A stretch of DNA of 64,000 bases, from assembly GCF_020622065.1 (NCBI RefSeq), contig NZ_JAHRYQ010000001.1, forward strand, positions 744,001 to 808,000, read 5' to 3'. The notes below the pieces were generated by a model. The model searched no databases and was not told where the DNA came from. It saw nothing but the letters and a program-made list of their open reading frames with translations. Source of the stretch: Geothrix sp. Lineage in GTDB: Bacteria; Acidobacteriota; Holophagae; Holophagales; Holophagaceae. This document shows positions 24,236-33,038 of the stretch, piece after piece. Position 1 is the stretch's first letter. Each line of letters begins with the position of its first letter. Made by a program: the position numbers and the translations under genes.

Positions 24236-26317
24236 ATGAACCCGCGTTCCCTGGCCCTCACCCTCCTGGCCCTCACCTTGGCCGGTTCTTCCCTCCGGGC
24301 CGAAGAAGGCATGTGGACCTTCGACAACCTGCCGAGCAAGAAGATTTCGGAGAAGTACGGCTGGGCCCCGGACCAGGCCTGGCTCGACCATGTGCGCCTC
24401 TCGTCGCTGCGCTTCCCCGGCGGTTCAGGCTCCTTTGTGAGCAAGGACGGCCTGGTGCTCACCAACCACCATGTGGGCCGCGGCTGGATCCAGCGCGTGA
24501 GCAGCAAGGAGGCCGACTATGTGAAGAACGGCTTCGCGGCCGCCTCCCGCGAGCAGGAAATCAAGGTGCCGGGCCTCGAGCTGATGACGCTCATGGCCAT
24601 GGACAACATCACGGACCGCCTGGCCAAGACGGTGAAGGCGGGCACGCCTGAGAAGCAGGCCCTGAAGCTCCGCGAGACCGAGATCGAGAAGATCAAGAAG
24701 GAGATGCAGGAGAAGAGCGGCCTCACCTGCGAGCATGTGACGCTCTACCAGGGCGGCGAGCACTGGATCTACAGCTACAAGAAGCACACCGATGTCCGCC
24801 TGGTCTTCGCGCCCGAGCAGCAGATCGCCTTCTTCGGCGGCGACCCCGACAACTTCACCTTCCCCCGCCACAACCTCGACTTCTCCCTCTTCCGCGTCTA
24901 CGAGAACGGCAAGCCCTATGCGCCCTCCCACTTCCTGAAGTGGACCGGGACGGGCCTCAAGGCGGGCGACCTCACCTTCGTGACGGGCCACCCGGGCCGC
25001 ACGAACCGCCAGGACACCCTGGCCCAGATGCTCTACTCCCGCGACTTCGCCATCCCCATGCGCCTCAAGGCCATGGAGCGCCGCAAGGCCGCCATGGTGG
25101 AATACGCCAAGACCTCGCCTGAAGCCGCCCGGCAGGTCAACACCCAGATCTTCGGCATCGAGAACAGCATCAAGGCCACCACGGGCTACTGGTCCGGCCT
25201 GAAGGACAAGGAGGCCATGGCCCGCATCGAGGCCGCCGAGAAGGATCTGCGCGCCAAGGTGGCCAAGGATCCCAAGCTCACCGCCGCCGCGGGCCAGAGC
25301 TGGGCCAAGATCGAGCAGGCCACCCAGGTCGCCAAGGGACTGGCCAAGGAGACCCTGAATGTCGGCACGGCGAATTCCACCCTGCTGGCCCAGGCCCTGA
25401 CCCTGGTGCGCATCGCCGACGAGGAGGCCCTGCCCAGCGAGAAGCGCCTGCCCGAGTACAGCGACGCCAACCTGAAGACCGCCAAGGCCCGCCTCGGCAT
25501 TCCCGCGCCCTTCTACAAGGAGCAGGAGATCTTCATGTTCACCAAGGGGCTGGAGGATGCCGCCAGGGAACTGGGCGCGCAGCACCCCTATGTGAAGGCC
25601 ATGCTGGGCGGCAAGGCCGCCGCCGAGGTGGCCAAGGCGGCGGTGGAGGGCTCCAAGCTCAGTGATCCCGAGGCCCGCAAGGCCCTGCTGGCCGGCGGCA
25701 AGAAGGCCATCGCCGAGAGCCAGGATCCGATGATCGCCCTGGCGAAGAAGCTGGATCCCATGACCCGGAGCCTGCGCAAGAAGGCGGAGGAGCAGGTGCA
25801 GAGCGTGATCACCGAGCACGGCACCCGTCTCGCCAAGGCCCGCTTCGCGGCCTACGGCAAGAACACCTACCCCGACGCGACCTTCACCCTGCGCCTCTCC
25901 TACGGCGCCGTGGCCGAGTACAAGGGCAACGGCACGCTGATCCAGCCCTTCACCACCTTCGGCGGCCTCTTCGACCGCTACGACGGGTGGGGCGGCAACG
26001 CGGCCAAGGCCCACGAAGGCGCCTGGACCCTGCCCCAGCGCTGGGTGGACAAGCGCGGCGAGCTGAATCCCTCGCTGCCCTTCAACTTCGCCCACAAGGT
26101 CGACATCATCGGCGGCAACTCCGGCTCCCCCGTGATCGACAAGAAGGGCGAGCTGGTGGGCCTCATCTTCGACGGCAACATCGAGAGCCTGCCCGGCAAC
26201 TACTTCTACGACGAGGCCGTGAACCGCGGTGTCTCCGTGGATGCCCGCGCCATCGTCCATGCCCTGGACAAGGTCTACGGCGCCACGGGCCTCGTGGCCG
26301 AGCTCACCGGCAAGTAA
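24236..26317 (+). CDS. S46 family dipeptidyl-peptidase (DPP7-like)
   Basis: 693 residues from ATG 24236 behind GGGAG; an upstream in-frame Met is not preferred because the signal peptide begins here (residues 1-22). The mature start EEGMWTFDNLP is an S46 hallmark. The chymotrypsin-type triad is visible as TNHH (His78/79), RHNLDFS (Asp) and GGNSGSPV (Ser629). Eighteen residues after the Ser lies Gly647, the residue that in DPP7 makes an open S1 pocket for hydrophobic P1 residues (DPP11 has Arg there). The enzyme should release dipeptides from peptide N-termini in the periplasm. A strong terminator separates it from a paralogous gene. Confidence 0.92.
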   Translation: MNPRSLALTLLALTLAGSSLRAEEGMWTFDNLPSKKISEKYGWAPDQAWLDHVRLSSLRFPGGSGSFVSKDGLVLTNHHVGRGWIQRVSSKEADYVKNGFAAASREQEIKVPGLELMTLMAMDNITDRLAKTVKAGTPEKQALKLRETEIEKIKKEMQEKSGLTCEHVTLYQGGEHWIYSYKKHTDVRLVFAPEQQIAFFGGDPDNFTFPRHNLDFSLFRVYENGKPYAPSHFLKWTGTGLKAGDLTFVTGHPGRTNRQDTLAQMLYSRDFAIPMRLKAMERRKAAMVEYAKTSPEAARQVNTQIFGIENSIKATTGYWSGLKDKEAMARIEAAEKDLRAKVAKDPKLTAAAGQSWAKIEQATQVAKGLAKETLNVGTANSTLLAQALTLVRIADEEALPSEKRLPEYSDANLKTAKARLGIPAPFYKEQEIFMFTKGLEDAARELGAQHPYVKAMLGGKAAAEVAKAAVEGSKLSDPEARKALLAGGKKAIAESQDPMIALAKKLDPMTRSLRKKAEEQVQSVITEHGTRLAKARFAAYGKNTYPDATFTLRLSYGAVAEYKGNGTLIQPFTTFGGLFDRYDGWGGNAAKAHEGAWTLPQRWVDKRGELNPSLPFNFAHKVDIIGGNSGSPVIDKKGELVGLIFDGNIESLPGNYFYDEAVNRGVSVDARAIVHALDKVYGATGLVAELTGK

Positions 26318-26336
26318 CCTGATGATCTGAAGGCCA

Positions 26337-26363
26337 GGGGGCCCCGCCCGGGGCCCCCTTTTT
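26337..26363 (+). terminator. Rho-independent terminator between the two S46 genes
   Basis: Stem of GGGGGCCCC with GGGGCCCCC (9 bp) around loop GCCC, followed by TTTTT. It begins 20 bases after the first peptidase stop and ends 10 bases before the second peptidase start, so the second gene is either read through or has its promoter inside the first. Confidence 0.85.
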
Positions 26364-26373
26364 CGGAGTCTCC

Positions 26374-28446
26374 ATGCGCCTCTCCGCCCTCGTCCTGCTC
26401 CTTGCCGCCCTGCCCGCCCTGCGCGCGGACGAGGGCATGTGGACCTTCGACAACATCCCGACCCAGAAGATCAAGGCGAAGTACGGCGTGGACCTCGACG
26501 CCGCCTGGCTGAAGAACCTGCAGCTGGCGACGGTGCGTTTCCCCGGCGGCACGGGCGCCTTCGTGAGCAAGGACGGCCTGGTGGTGACGAACCACCATGT
26601 GGGCCGGGGCGCCATCGCCCAGGTGTCAAACGCGAAGGCCGACCTGGTGAAGGACGGCTTCACCGCCGCCCGCCGGGCCGACGAGATCAAGGTACCGGGC
26701 CTCGAGCTGATGATGCTGGTCTCCATGAGGGATGTGACGATCCGCGTGAACGGTGCCGTGAAACCCGGCATGGCGGACAAGGATGCCCTCACGGCCCGGC
26801 GGAATGCCCTGGGCGAGATCCGCAGGACCGAGGAGGCCAAGACCGGCTTCACCTGCGAACCCGTCACGCTCTACCAGGGCGGCGAGTACTGGATCTACCG
26901 CTACAAGAAGTTCAGCGATGTGCGCCTCGTCGCCGCGCCCGAGCTGCAGGTGGCGGCCTTCGGCGGGGACCCGGACAACTACACCTACCCCCGCCACAAC
27001 CTCGATTTCGCCCTCTTCCGCGTCTACGAGAACGGCCAGCCCTACCGGCCCGAGGCCATCCTGCCCTTCAGCGCGAAGGGCACCGCCATGGGCGAATTGA
27101 CCTTCATCTCGGGCCACCCCGGCACCACCTTCCGCCAGCAGACCCATGCCCAGATGGTCTACGCGCGAGACACCGGCATCCCCTTCCAGCTCAAGACCCT
27201 GGAGCGCCAGAAGAAGGCCCTGCAGGCGTTCTCGGCCGCTTCGCCCGAGGCCCACCGCCTGGCCGCCGAAGCGATCTACGGCATCGAAAATGGCTACAAG
27301 CGCCTCAGCGGCCAGCTGCTGGGCCTCGCCAAGGCCGAGAACCTCCGCAAGGTGGAAGACGCCGAGGCCTCCCTGAAGGCGGCCGTGGCGAAGGACGCCG
27401 AGCTGCAGGCCCGCGCGGGCGGCAGCTGGGATCGCGTCGCCCAGGCCGTGGAGTGGCAGAAGGCCCTGCTCAAGGAAGTCACCTACATCGACGCCCGCCG
27501 GGTGGCCCTGCTGGGCCATGCGCTCACCCTGGTGCGGCTGGCCGATGAAGAGACCAAACCCTCGGCCCAGCGCCTCAACGAGTTCACCGAAGGCAACCTC
27601 AAGGCCACCAAGGCGCGGCTCCTGTCGCCGCGTCCCGTGCAGAAGCCCATCGACGCGACCCTGCTGGCTGCGGGCCTCCAGGAGGCCGCGCGGGAACTCG
27701 GCGCGGAGCATCCCTTCGTGAAGGCGATGCTGGGCGGCCAGACCCCGGAGGCCGTGGCCAAGGCCGCGGTGGAGGGCACGAAGCTGGAGGATCCCGCCGT
27801 GCGGAAGCAGCTCGCGGAAGGCGGCAAGGCCGCGCTCGACGCCAGCACCGACCCCATGATCCTGCTGGCGAAGCGGCTGGACCCCTTCAACCGCGCCGTC
27901 CGCAAGCAGATGGAGGACGAGGTCACCAGCGTCTTCACCGAGCACGGCGGCCGCATCGCCGAGGCCCGGTTCAAGGTCTTCGGGAAGACGCTTTACCCCG
28001 ATGCCACCTTCACCCTGCGGCTGGGCTACGGGCCCGTGGCCACCTACGCGAACGGGACCGGCACCAAGGCCCAGCCCTTCACCACCTACATGGGCATGTA
28101 CGACCGGCACCTGGGCTGGGGCGGCAACGCCGCGGCCGCGGAGGAGGGCGCCTGGACCCTTCCGCCGCGCTGGCTCAAGCGCCAGTCGAAGCTGGACCTC
28201 GCGACCCCCTTCAACTTCATCTACGCCTGCGACACCGTGGGCGGCAACAGCGGCAGTCCCGTGGTGAATGTGAAGGGCGAGTTCGTCGGCATCAACTTCG
28301 ACAGCGTGTTCGAAGGGCAGGGCGGCTACTACATCTACGACGCCGACACCAAACGCGCCGTGGCCACGGACGCCCGAGCCATCCTCGAGGCCCTGCGCAA
28401 GATCATGGATGCCAAGCACCTGGTGAACGAGCTGACCGGGAAGTAG
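26374..28446 (+). CDS. S46 family dipeptidyl-peptidase, second copy with altered S1 residue
   Basis: 690 residues. Signal peptide (LSALVLLLAALPALRA), mature start DEGMWTFDNIP, then TNHHVGRG (His), RHNLDFALFR (Asp) and GGNSGSPVVN (Ser626), so the triad is intact. At the S1-determining position 18 residues after the Ser it has Ser644 (in INFDSVFE) where DPP7 has Gly and DPP11 has Arg, so side-chain preference probably differs from the first copy. Both proteins align end to end, showing a tandem duplication. The downstream nucleotide hydrolase begins four bases after the stop. Confidence 0.92.
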   Translation: MRLSALVLLLAALPALRADEGMWTFDNIPTQKIKAKYGVDLDAAWLKNLQLATVRFPGGTGAFVSKDGLVVTNHHVGRGAIAQVSNAKADLVKDGFTAARRADEIKVPGLELMMLVSMRDVTIRVNGAVKPGMADKDALTARRNALGEIRRTEEAKTGFTCEPVTLYQGGEYWIYRYKKFSDVRLVAAPELQVAAFGGDPDNYTYPRHNLDFALFRVYENGQPYRPEAILPFSAKGTAMGELTFISGHPGTTFRQQTHAQMVYARDTGIPFQLKTLERQKKALQAFSAASPEAHRLAAEAIYGIENGYKRLSGQLLGLAKAENLRKVEDAEASLKAAVAKDAELQARAGGSWDRVAQAVEWQKALLKEVTYIDARRVALLGHALTLVRLADEETKPSAQRLNEFTEGNLKATKARLLSPRPVQKPIDATLLAAGLQEAARELGAEHPFVKAMLGGQTPEAVAKAAVEGTKLEDPAVRKQLAEGGKAALDASTDPMILLAKRLDPFNRAVRKQMEDEVTSVFTEHGGRIAEARFKVFGKTLYPDATFTLRLGYGPVATYANGTGTKAQPFTTYMGMYDRHLGWGGNAAAAEEGAWTLPPRWLKRQSKLDLATPFNFIYACDTVGGNSGSPVVNVKGEFVGINFDSVFEGQGGYYIYDADTKRAVATDARAILEALRKIMDAKHLVNELTGK

Positions 28447-28450
28447 CGCC

Positions 28451-28873
28451 GTGGATCTCTATTTCTCCTGTTCGCTCACCGGCGGCCGCCAGGACCAGCC
28501 CGTCTACGCGGCGCTAGTGACGCACCTGCAGGCCCTGGGCCACCGCGTGCTGACGGAGCACCTCGCGTCGGAAGCGGTGGCCGCCGCGGATGGAGGCCTG
28601 GCTCCCGAGGCCGTCTTCGAGCGGGATACGGCCTGGTTGCGCGGGTGCGATGCGGTCATTGCGGAGGTGAGCACGCCCTCCCACGGCGTGGGCTTCGAGA
28701 TCGCCTATGCCCTGGAGCGCGGAAAGCCCGTGCTCTGCCTGGCCCGCGAAGGCGTCCGCGTCAGCAAGATGCTCACGGGGATCCGCCATTCCGGCTTCAG
28801 TTTCCAACCCTACACGACGCTGGAGGAGGCCCTGGCCCAGGCGGGGGCCTTCCTGGCCGAGCCGAAGCCCTGA
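28451..28873 (+). CDS. Nucleoside 2-deoxyribosyltransferase / DNPH1-like nucleotide hydrolase
   Basis: 140 residues from GTG 28451. The family pattern is clear: LYFSCSLTGGRQDQ (phosphate/sugar loop), VLTEHLAS, ERDTAWLRGCDAVIAEVSTPSHGVGFEIAYAL (with the catalytic-type Glu in GFEI) and KPVLCL. This matches the Rcl/DNPH1 branch, which splits 2'-deoxynucleoside 5'-monophosphates into base and deoxyribose 5-phosphate, better than the classical transferases. It lies four bases after the S46 gene and may be cotranscribed with it, though no functional link is obvious. Confidence 0.85.
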   Translation: MDLYFSCSLTGGRQDQPVYAALVTHLQALGHRVLTEHLASEAVAAADGGLAPEAVFERDTAWLRGCDAVIAEVSTPSHGVGFEIAYALERGKPVLCLAREGVRVSKMLTGIRHSGFSFQPYTTLEEALAQAGAFLAEPKP

Positions 28874-28886
28874 GGTTTGCGGGGAG

Positions 28887-29528
28887 CTACAGGCCGCGGA
28901 TCAGCTCGCTCAGGCCGCTCCAGACGATCTGGACCCCGATGGCCAGCAGGACAAAGGCCGACAGCTGGGACAGGGTCGCCTCGCCGGTGGGCCCCAGCTT
29001 GCGGATGGCCTTGGTGCCGTAGCGGTAGAACAAAAAGACCGTGAGGGCCGCCAGCGCGATGCCGCAGCTGGTGGCGAGGAAGCTGGCCAGGGTCTTCGGA
29101 TGCCACGAGGGGCCCCGCGGCACCAGGCTGAGGGTCACGGCGATGGCGCCCGGCCCGGCGGTGAGCGGCATCGTGAGCGGGAAGAAGGCCTTGTCGAGCA
29201 GGTAGGTCTTCAGCTGCTCCTTATCGGATTCGCTGAGCTTCGGATCCCGGTTGAGCATGCGCCAGGCGCTGTGGAAGAGCAGCAGCCCGCCCGCGATGGC
29301 GATGACGGGGATGGAGATCCCCAGGAGCTTGAGCGTCCAACCCCCGATGATGAGCAGCGAAGAGAGGAAGGCCCAGGTGTAGAAGCCGATGAGCGCCGCC
29401 AGGTGGTTGCGCTGGGCCTCCTTGACGCCGCCGGTCAGCTGCAGGAAGACCGGGGCCATGGCCGGCGGGTTCAGGATGGGGAAGAGCGCCAGGAAGGCGA
29501 ACAGCATGGTGTTCAGGAAGACGGCCAT
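28887..29528 (-). CDS. MarC family integral membrane protein
   Basis: 213 residues from ATG 29528 (GGGACC ribosome site). Six predicted helices with MarC landmarks: FLALFPILNPPAMAPVF in the first helix, LLLFHSAWRML, and PLTMPLTAGPGAIAV in the fourth. The family's biochemical function is unknown; the old link to multiple antibiotic resistance has not held. The stop faces the DNPH1-like gene stop 13 bases away. Confidence 0.9.
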   Translation of the reverse strand: MAVFLNTMLFAFLALFPILNPPAMAPVFLQLTGGVKEAQRNHLAALIGFYTWAFLSSLLIIGGWTLKLLGISIPVIAIAGGLLLFHSAWRMLNRDPKLSESDKEQLKTYLLDKAFFPLTMPLTAGPGAIAVTLSLVPRGPSWHPKTLASFLATSCGIALAALTVFLFYRYGTKAIRKLGPTGEATLSQLSAFVLLAIGVQIVWSGLSELIRGL

Positions 29529-29644
29529 GGCGGGGTCCCTTCGGGCGGATGCCTTTGCCGATCCTATCCAATACCGGGCCGATGGGGATCCCACGGTCCG
29601 GTATTGGGGCGATAATGGCGGATCGCATCCATCAGGAGGACGCC

Positions 29645-30736
29645 ATGAGCGGCGCCGGAACCACCCGTCGGGACCTCTTCAAGCTCGGTGCGGCCGCCGC
29701 GGCCGGTCTGGTCGCCACGCGGCTCGGGGCGGTGGATGCCCTGGATACCCTGGACGCGGCGGAGCCCCTGGCCCTGAGGCCCTCCCCCAAAGCGCCCTTC
29801 AATGCCGCCACGGCCACCGCCATGCCGACCCGCAACCTGGGGCGCACGGGGCACCATGTCGGCCTCTTCAGCTTGGGCGGCCAGGCGGCCATCGAGAAGC
29901 CGAACAACGAACGGGTGGCCGTGCCCCTCATCGAGCGGGCCCTGGATCTGGGCGTGAACTACCTCGACACCTCGGCGCGCTACGGCGGCGACGCCCGCTG
30001 GAGTGAGCAGTACTTCGGGCAGGTGATGAAGCGGCGCCGCCGGGAGGCCTTCCTCGCCACCAAGACCCATGACCGCACGGCGGACGGTTCCCTGCGCATT
30101 CTGGAGACCTCGCTGAAGCTCCTGCAGACGGACCATGTGGACCTCTGGCAGCTGCACGCCATGAGCACCCTGGACGATGTGGAGCGCGTCTGCGCCAAGG
30201 GCGGCGCGCTGGAGGCCTTCCAGAAGGCCCGGGACCAGAAGCTGGTGCGCTTCCTGGGCTTCAGCGGCCACACGGATCCCGATGTGCTGGCGGAAGCCAT
30301 CCGGCGCTTCCCCTTCGACTGCGTGCTCATGGCCTTCAACGCCGCCGACACCTGGCACCTGCCCTTCAAGAAGACGCTGCTGCCCCTGGCCGTGGAAAAG
30401 GAGATGGGCATCATCGGCATGAAGATCCCCGCCCGGGGCCGCATCCTCGAAGGCGTCCAGCCGCCGCCCCCCGCCCAGCAGCGGGGCACCGCCAAGCACG
30501 ACCGGCCCGGCACCCTCACCATGAAGGAGGCCATGCGGTACACCCTCAGCCACCCCGTGAGCACGGTCATCATCGGTGTGGACAACATCGCCCAGCTCGA
30601 AGAGAACATCCGCATCGCGCGGGACTTTTTGCCCCTGAATGGGGCCCAGTTGGAAGCGCTGGAACAGAAGGTGAAGCCTGTTTATGGGCAGGCGTCGTGG
30701 TACAAGCGGGATGCGCCGGCGAATCCTGGGAAATGA
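29645..30736 (+). CDS. Tat-exported aldo/keto reductase
   Basis: 363 residues from ATG 29645 behind AGGAGG. N-terminal twin-arginine signal TTRRDLFKLGAAAAAGL, so the protein folds in the cytosol and is exported. The barrel begins near 60 (MPTRNLGRTG). The catalytic tetrad is present: Asp108 and Tyr113 (YLDTSARYGG), Lys140 (ATKTHD) and His171 (LWQLHAM). Export of an AKR is less common than cytosolic location, and its reductant in the periplasm would have to be a pre-bound nucleotide or another donor. Substrate unknown. The upstream gene is divergent. Confidence 0.9.
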   Translation: MSGAGTTRRDLFKLGAAAAAGLVATRLGAVDALDTLDAAEPLALRPSPKAPFNAATATAMPTRNLGRTGHHVGLFSLGGQAAIEKPNNERVAVPLIERALDLGVNYLDTSARYGGDARWSEQYFGQVMKRRRREAFLATKTHDRTADGSLRILETSLKLLQTDHVDLWQLHAMSTLDDVERVCAKGGALEAFQKARDQKLVRFLGFSGHTDPDVLAEAIRRFPFDCVLMAFNAADTWHLPFKKTLLPLAVEKEMGIIGMKIPARGRILEGVQPPPPAQQRGTAKHDRPGTLTMKEAMRYTLSHPVSTVIIGVDNIAQLEENIRIARDFLPLNGAQLEALEQKVKPVYGQASWYKRDAPANPGK

Positions 30737-30900
30737 GAAAAGAACCATCGATGAACGCCGATCCAAGCTGGTGAACACCGAGCCGGATGAAGGGTGAATC
30801 GGTTTGACCCATCTGACCGGCGACCTTCGGCGGGGAATTGCAGCCAACCAGCCGTGGGCATTCGTCAATGAGGTTCGCTTCATTTTAAGTGGGACTCCTG

Positions 30901-31188
30901 ATGACCAACCCTTACCGAATTGACCCTGAGGCGATGAAGCAAAAGAGCACGCTGGCCCAAGAGAAGAAGCTGGTCACCCTTCAAGATGATTCAGATCATC
31001 CACCGCCTACGATAGGTACGGCTTCATGGATGAGCATTCTGGGGGGCCCGGCGTTGGGCCAACCAAGCAGCCGACACACGACCTTCCAGCACGACGACGC
31101 TCCGTTTCTCTTCTCCGGTCGGTTCTGGCTCGGGGTCGGGTTCGTCGGGTTCGTTCTCTACATCATCAAAGCCGCCCTGTTCCGATGA
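30901..31188 (+). CDS. Hypothetical small protein with one C-terminal membrane helix
   Basis: 95 residues from ATG 30901, with GGGA upstream. A polar, Gln/Lys/His-rich N-terminal part precedes a single C-terminal hydrophobic segment (FWLGVGFVGFVLYIIKAALF), as in a tail-anchored inner-membrane protein. No family recognised. Local GC content is lower than in neighbours. The 164 bases before it contain only a degenerate copy of an ATGAAC-CCGAT type repeat. Confidence 0.55.
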   Translation: MTNPYRIDPEAMKQKSTLAQEKKLVTLQDDSDHPPPTIGTASWMSILGGPALGQPSSRHTTFQHDDAPFLFSGRFWLGVGFVGFVLYIIKAALFR

Positions 31189-31282
31189 TCCCTCACGGCA
31201 CCCCGCTTCCTCGCCTTCCTTCAGCGCCTCATTGCAGGCGGGGCTAGTTGGCACCACCATTAGGCCGCACCTGGAGTCCGCC

Positions 31283-31624
31283 ATGTTGAAGGTATTCACG
31301 GCACAACATCAGGCTGAGGCACACCTTGTGGAGGATCTCCTTCGGTCGAACGGCATCCAGGCGCATGTGGTGGGGGATGTGCTCCTGAATACGGTTCCCG
31401 GATCGCTGGTCATCCCGGGCACTTCTCCCGAGGTGTGGATCTTGAACTCAGCTCAGGCCGAGGCGGCCTTGGATCTGATTCGGGACTTCTCGTCCGGTGA
31501 GCCCCTCCCCGAAGAAGCAGGCCCTTCCTGGACCTGCCCGAAGTGCCACGAAATCCTGGAATCGCAGTTCTCGGAGTGCTGGAACTGTGGAACTTCAAGG
31601 CCAGACGGCCCGCCGGCAGTCTGA
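31283..31624 (+). CDS. DUF2007-like protein with C-terminal zinc ribbon
   Basis: 113 residues from ATG 31283. The first ~70 residues (LKVFTAQHQAEAHLVEDLLR, SNGIQAHVVGDVL, PEVWILNSAQAEAALDLI) follow the DUF2007 pattern of an alpha-beta signal-transducing domain. Residues ~85-105 hold CPKCHEIL ... CWNCG, a two-CxxC zinc ribbon. Cytosolic and of unknown role; the family is proposed to bind regulatory partners. Confidence 0.78.
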   Translation: MLKVFTAQHQAEAHLVEDLLRSNGIQAHVVGDVLLNTVPGSLVIPGTSPEVWILNSAQAEAALDLIRDFSSGEPLPEEAGPSWTCPKCHEILESQFSECWNCGTSRPDGPPAV

Positions 31625-31721
31625 CCTTCCCTTGGCTTGGGGGCCGCCCGCACGGCCTTCGTTTGTTCTCAACCGGCTCGAAGGATTCCGGGTCCAAAGT
31701 CTCAATCAAACGGGAGTGACG

Positions 31722-32141
31722 ATGAGGCTGGTACTGGTGACGGCACTGGTGGTGGGCCTGGGGGCGTGCCGAACGGTCGAGACGACACCGCTCGCCTCGT
31801 TCCAGGCCTCCTGCTCGGCCGAGATCCAGCATGAGACGAGGGCCCTCGTTCTCAAGGCCCACCGCGCCTCCCATGCCGGCTGTCCGGCGCCATCCGAGTC
31901 GCTGCGTCTCATCGGCTACCGCACCATCCTGGCCAAAAATGATTCGGAAGACTATGTCGCGACCTCGGTCGTGCGCTGGGCGGTGGATGGCTGCGGAGAG
32001 CCCTTCATCTACGAAACCCGAATGCAGAGGATCCGCCGACATCTGGGTTCTTCCGAAAAGAACTACGGCATCTCGCTCCAACCCATCTACGAGCGGCCCG
32101 GAGCCAGCAGGGCTCAACCTGGTTTCGGCCGAGGCGCCTGA
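31722..32141 (+). CDS. Putative lipoprotein of unknown function
   Basis: 139 residues from ATG 31722 behind GGGAG. A lipoprotein signal (LVLVTALVVGLGAC, Cys16) precedes a small domain with three further cysteines (ASCSAEI, HAGCPAPS, VDGCGEPF), perhaps disulfide bonded in the periplasm. No known family recognised. Follows the DUF2007-like gene by about 100 bases. Confidence 0.65.
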   Translation: MRLVLVTALVVGLGACRTVETTPLASFQASCSAEIQHETRALVLKAHRASHAGCPAPSESLRLIGYRTILAKNDSEDYVATSVVRWAVDGCGEPFIYETRMQRIRRHLGSSEKNYGISLQPIYERPGASRAQPGFGRGA

Positions 32142-32184
32142 TGGCTCCATCCCGGTCCGGGCGCCGGCTTCCCGACTCTCGAAT

Positions 32185-33018
32185 TCACTCGTTCTTACCG
32201 GTGTTCATCGGTGTTCCCCTTTTCCGCTCCAGCGCGGAATAAACCTCCGGTCGCCGATCCCTGAGCGCCGGGAATCGCTCGCGCCACGCCCTCAGGGTCG
32301 AAAGGTCGATGTCCCCCACCACCAGTCCCTCGGTGGCATCGCCTTGGGCGACGACTTCGCCGTAGGCGTCGTGGATCGCGGAGGCGCCGGGATAGTCGAG
32401 GCCCAGGGCATCGCATCCCACGCGGTTGGCACCGCAGAGGGCCATCTGGTTCTCGAGGGCGCGGGCGGCCAGCAGGGTGGACCAGGCCGAGATGCGGCGC
32501 GCGGGCCAGTTGGCGGGGACGAACACCACTTCGGCACCTCGGGCCGCCAGGGCTCGGAAGGGCTCGGGGAAGCGCAGGTCGTAGCAGATCTGCAGGCCGC
32601 AGGGGATGCCGTCGATCTCGAACAGGGGGCAGTCCTCGCCGCCCGTGTAGTGCTGGTGCTCCTCACCGTAGGAGAAGGGATGGATCTTGCGGTAGGCCGC
32701 CACGAGAGATCCATCCGGCGCGGTGACGAAGGCGGCGTTGCGCGGGTGGGGCGCATGGGCTTCCACGGCCGAGCCCACCAGGTATAGGCCGAACTCGCGG
32801 GACAGCGCCGCCACGGCCTCTGTGGTGGGGCCGGGCAGGGCTTCGGCGTAAGGTTCGGGCGCCATGGTGAAGCCCAGGGTGAACAGCTCCGGGAACACCG
32901 CCACCCGCGTCCCCGCCCGGGCCGCCGCTTCCACGAAGCCCCGCGCCCGGCCCAGGTTCGCCGCCGGGTCCTGCCAGACCGTGTCCTGCTGGATGAGGGC
33001 GACGCGAAGCGTGGTCAT
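32185..33018 (-). CDS. Carbon-nitrogen hydrolase (nitrilase superfamily, omega-amidase-like)
   Basis: 277 residues. The Glu-Lys-Cys triad is intact: Glu44 (VFPELFTLGF), Lys111 (YRKIHPF) and Cys145 (LQICYDLRFPE). The pattern around Lys and Cys fits the Nit2/omega-amidase branch, which hydrolyses alpha-ketoglutaramate and ketosuccinamate left by glutamine or asparagine transamination. The last codons (TPMNTGKNE) run through a common intergenic repeat, so the natural C-terminus may have been extended. The DAO-family gene follows upstream by 20 bases and is probably cotranscribed. Confidence 0.88.
   Translation of the reverse strand: MTTLRVALIQQDTVWQDPAANLGRARGFVEAAARAGTRVAVFPELFTLGFTMAPEPYAEALPGPTTEAVAALSREFGLYLVGSAVEAHAPHPRNAAFVTAPDGSLVAAYRKIHPFSYGEEHQHYTGGEDCPLFEIDGIPCGLQICYDLRFPEPFRALAARGAEVVFVPANWPARRISAWSTLLAARALENQMALCGANRVGCDALGLDYPGASAIHDAYGEVVAQGDATEGLVVGDIDLSTLRAWRERFPALRDRRPEVYSALERKRGTPMNTGKNE
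32199..32216. repeat. Short tandem repeat of CGGTGTT(C)
   Basis: CGGTGTTCATCGGTGTTC consists of two CGGTGTTC units nine or ten bases apart. The reversed form (GAACACCGATGAACACCG) is echoed at about 30751-30777 (GATGAACGCCGAT, GTGAACACCGAG), so a low-complexity element is spread through this part of the window. Here it encodes the C-terminus of the amidase. Confidence 0.5.
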
Positions 33019-33038
33019 GGGGAGATTCTAGAGGCTAC

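Noticed and set aside
32100..32184. Possible horizontal-transfer boundary around the CGGTGTTC repeat
   Set aside because: The repeat is short and degenerate, with no target duplication or mobile gene nearby; an ordinary intergenic element explains it.
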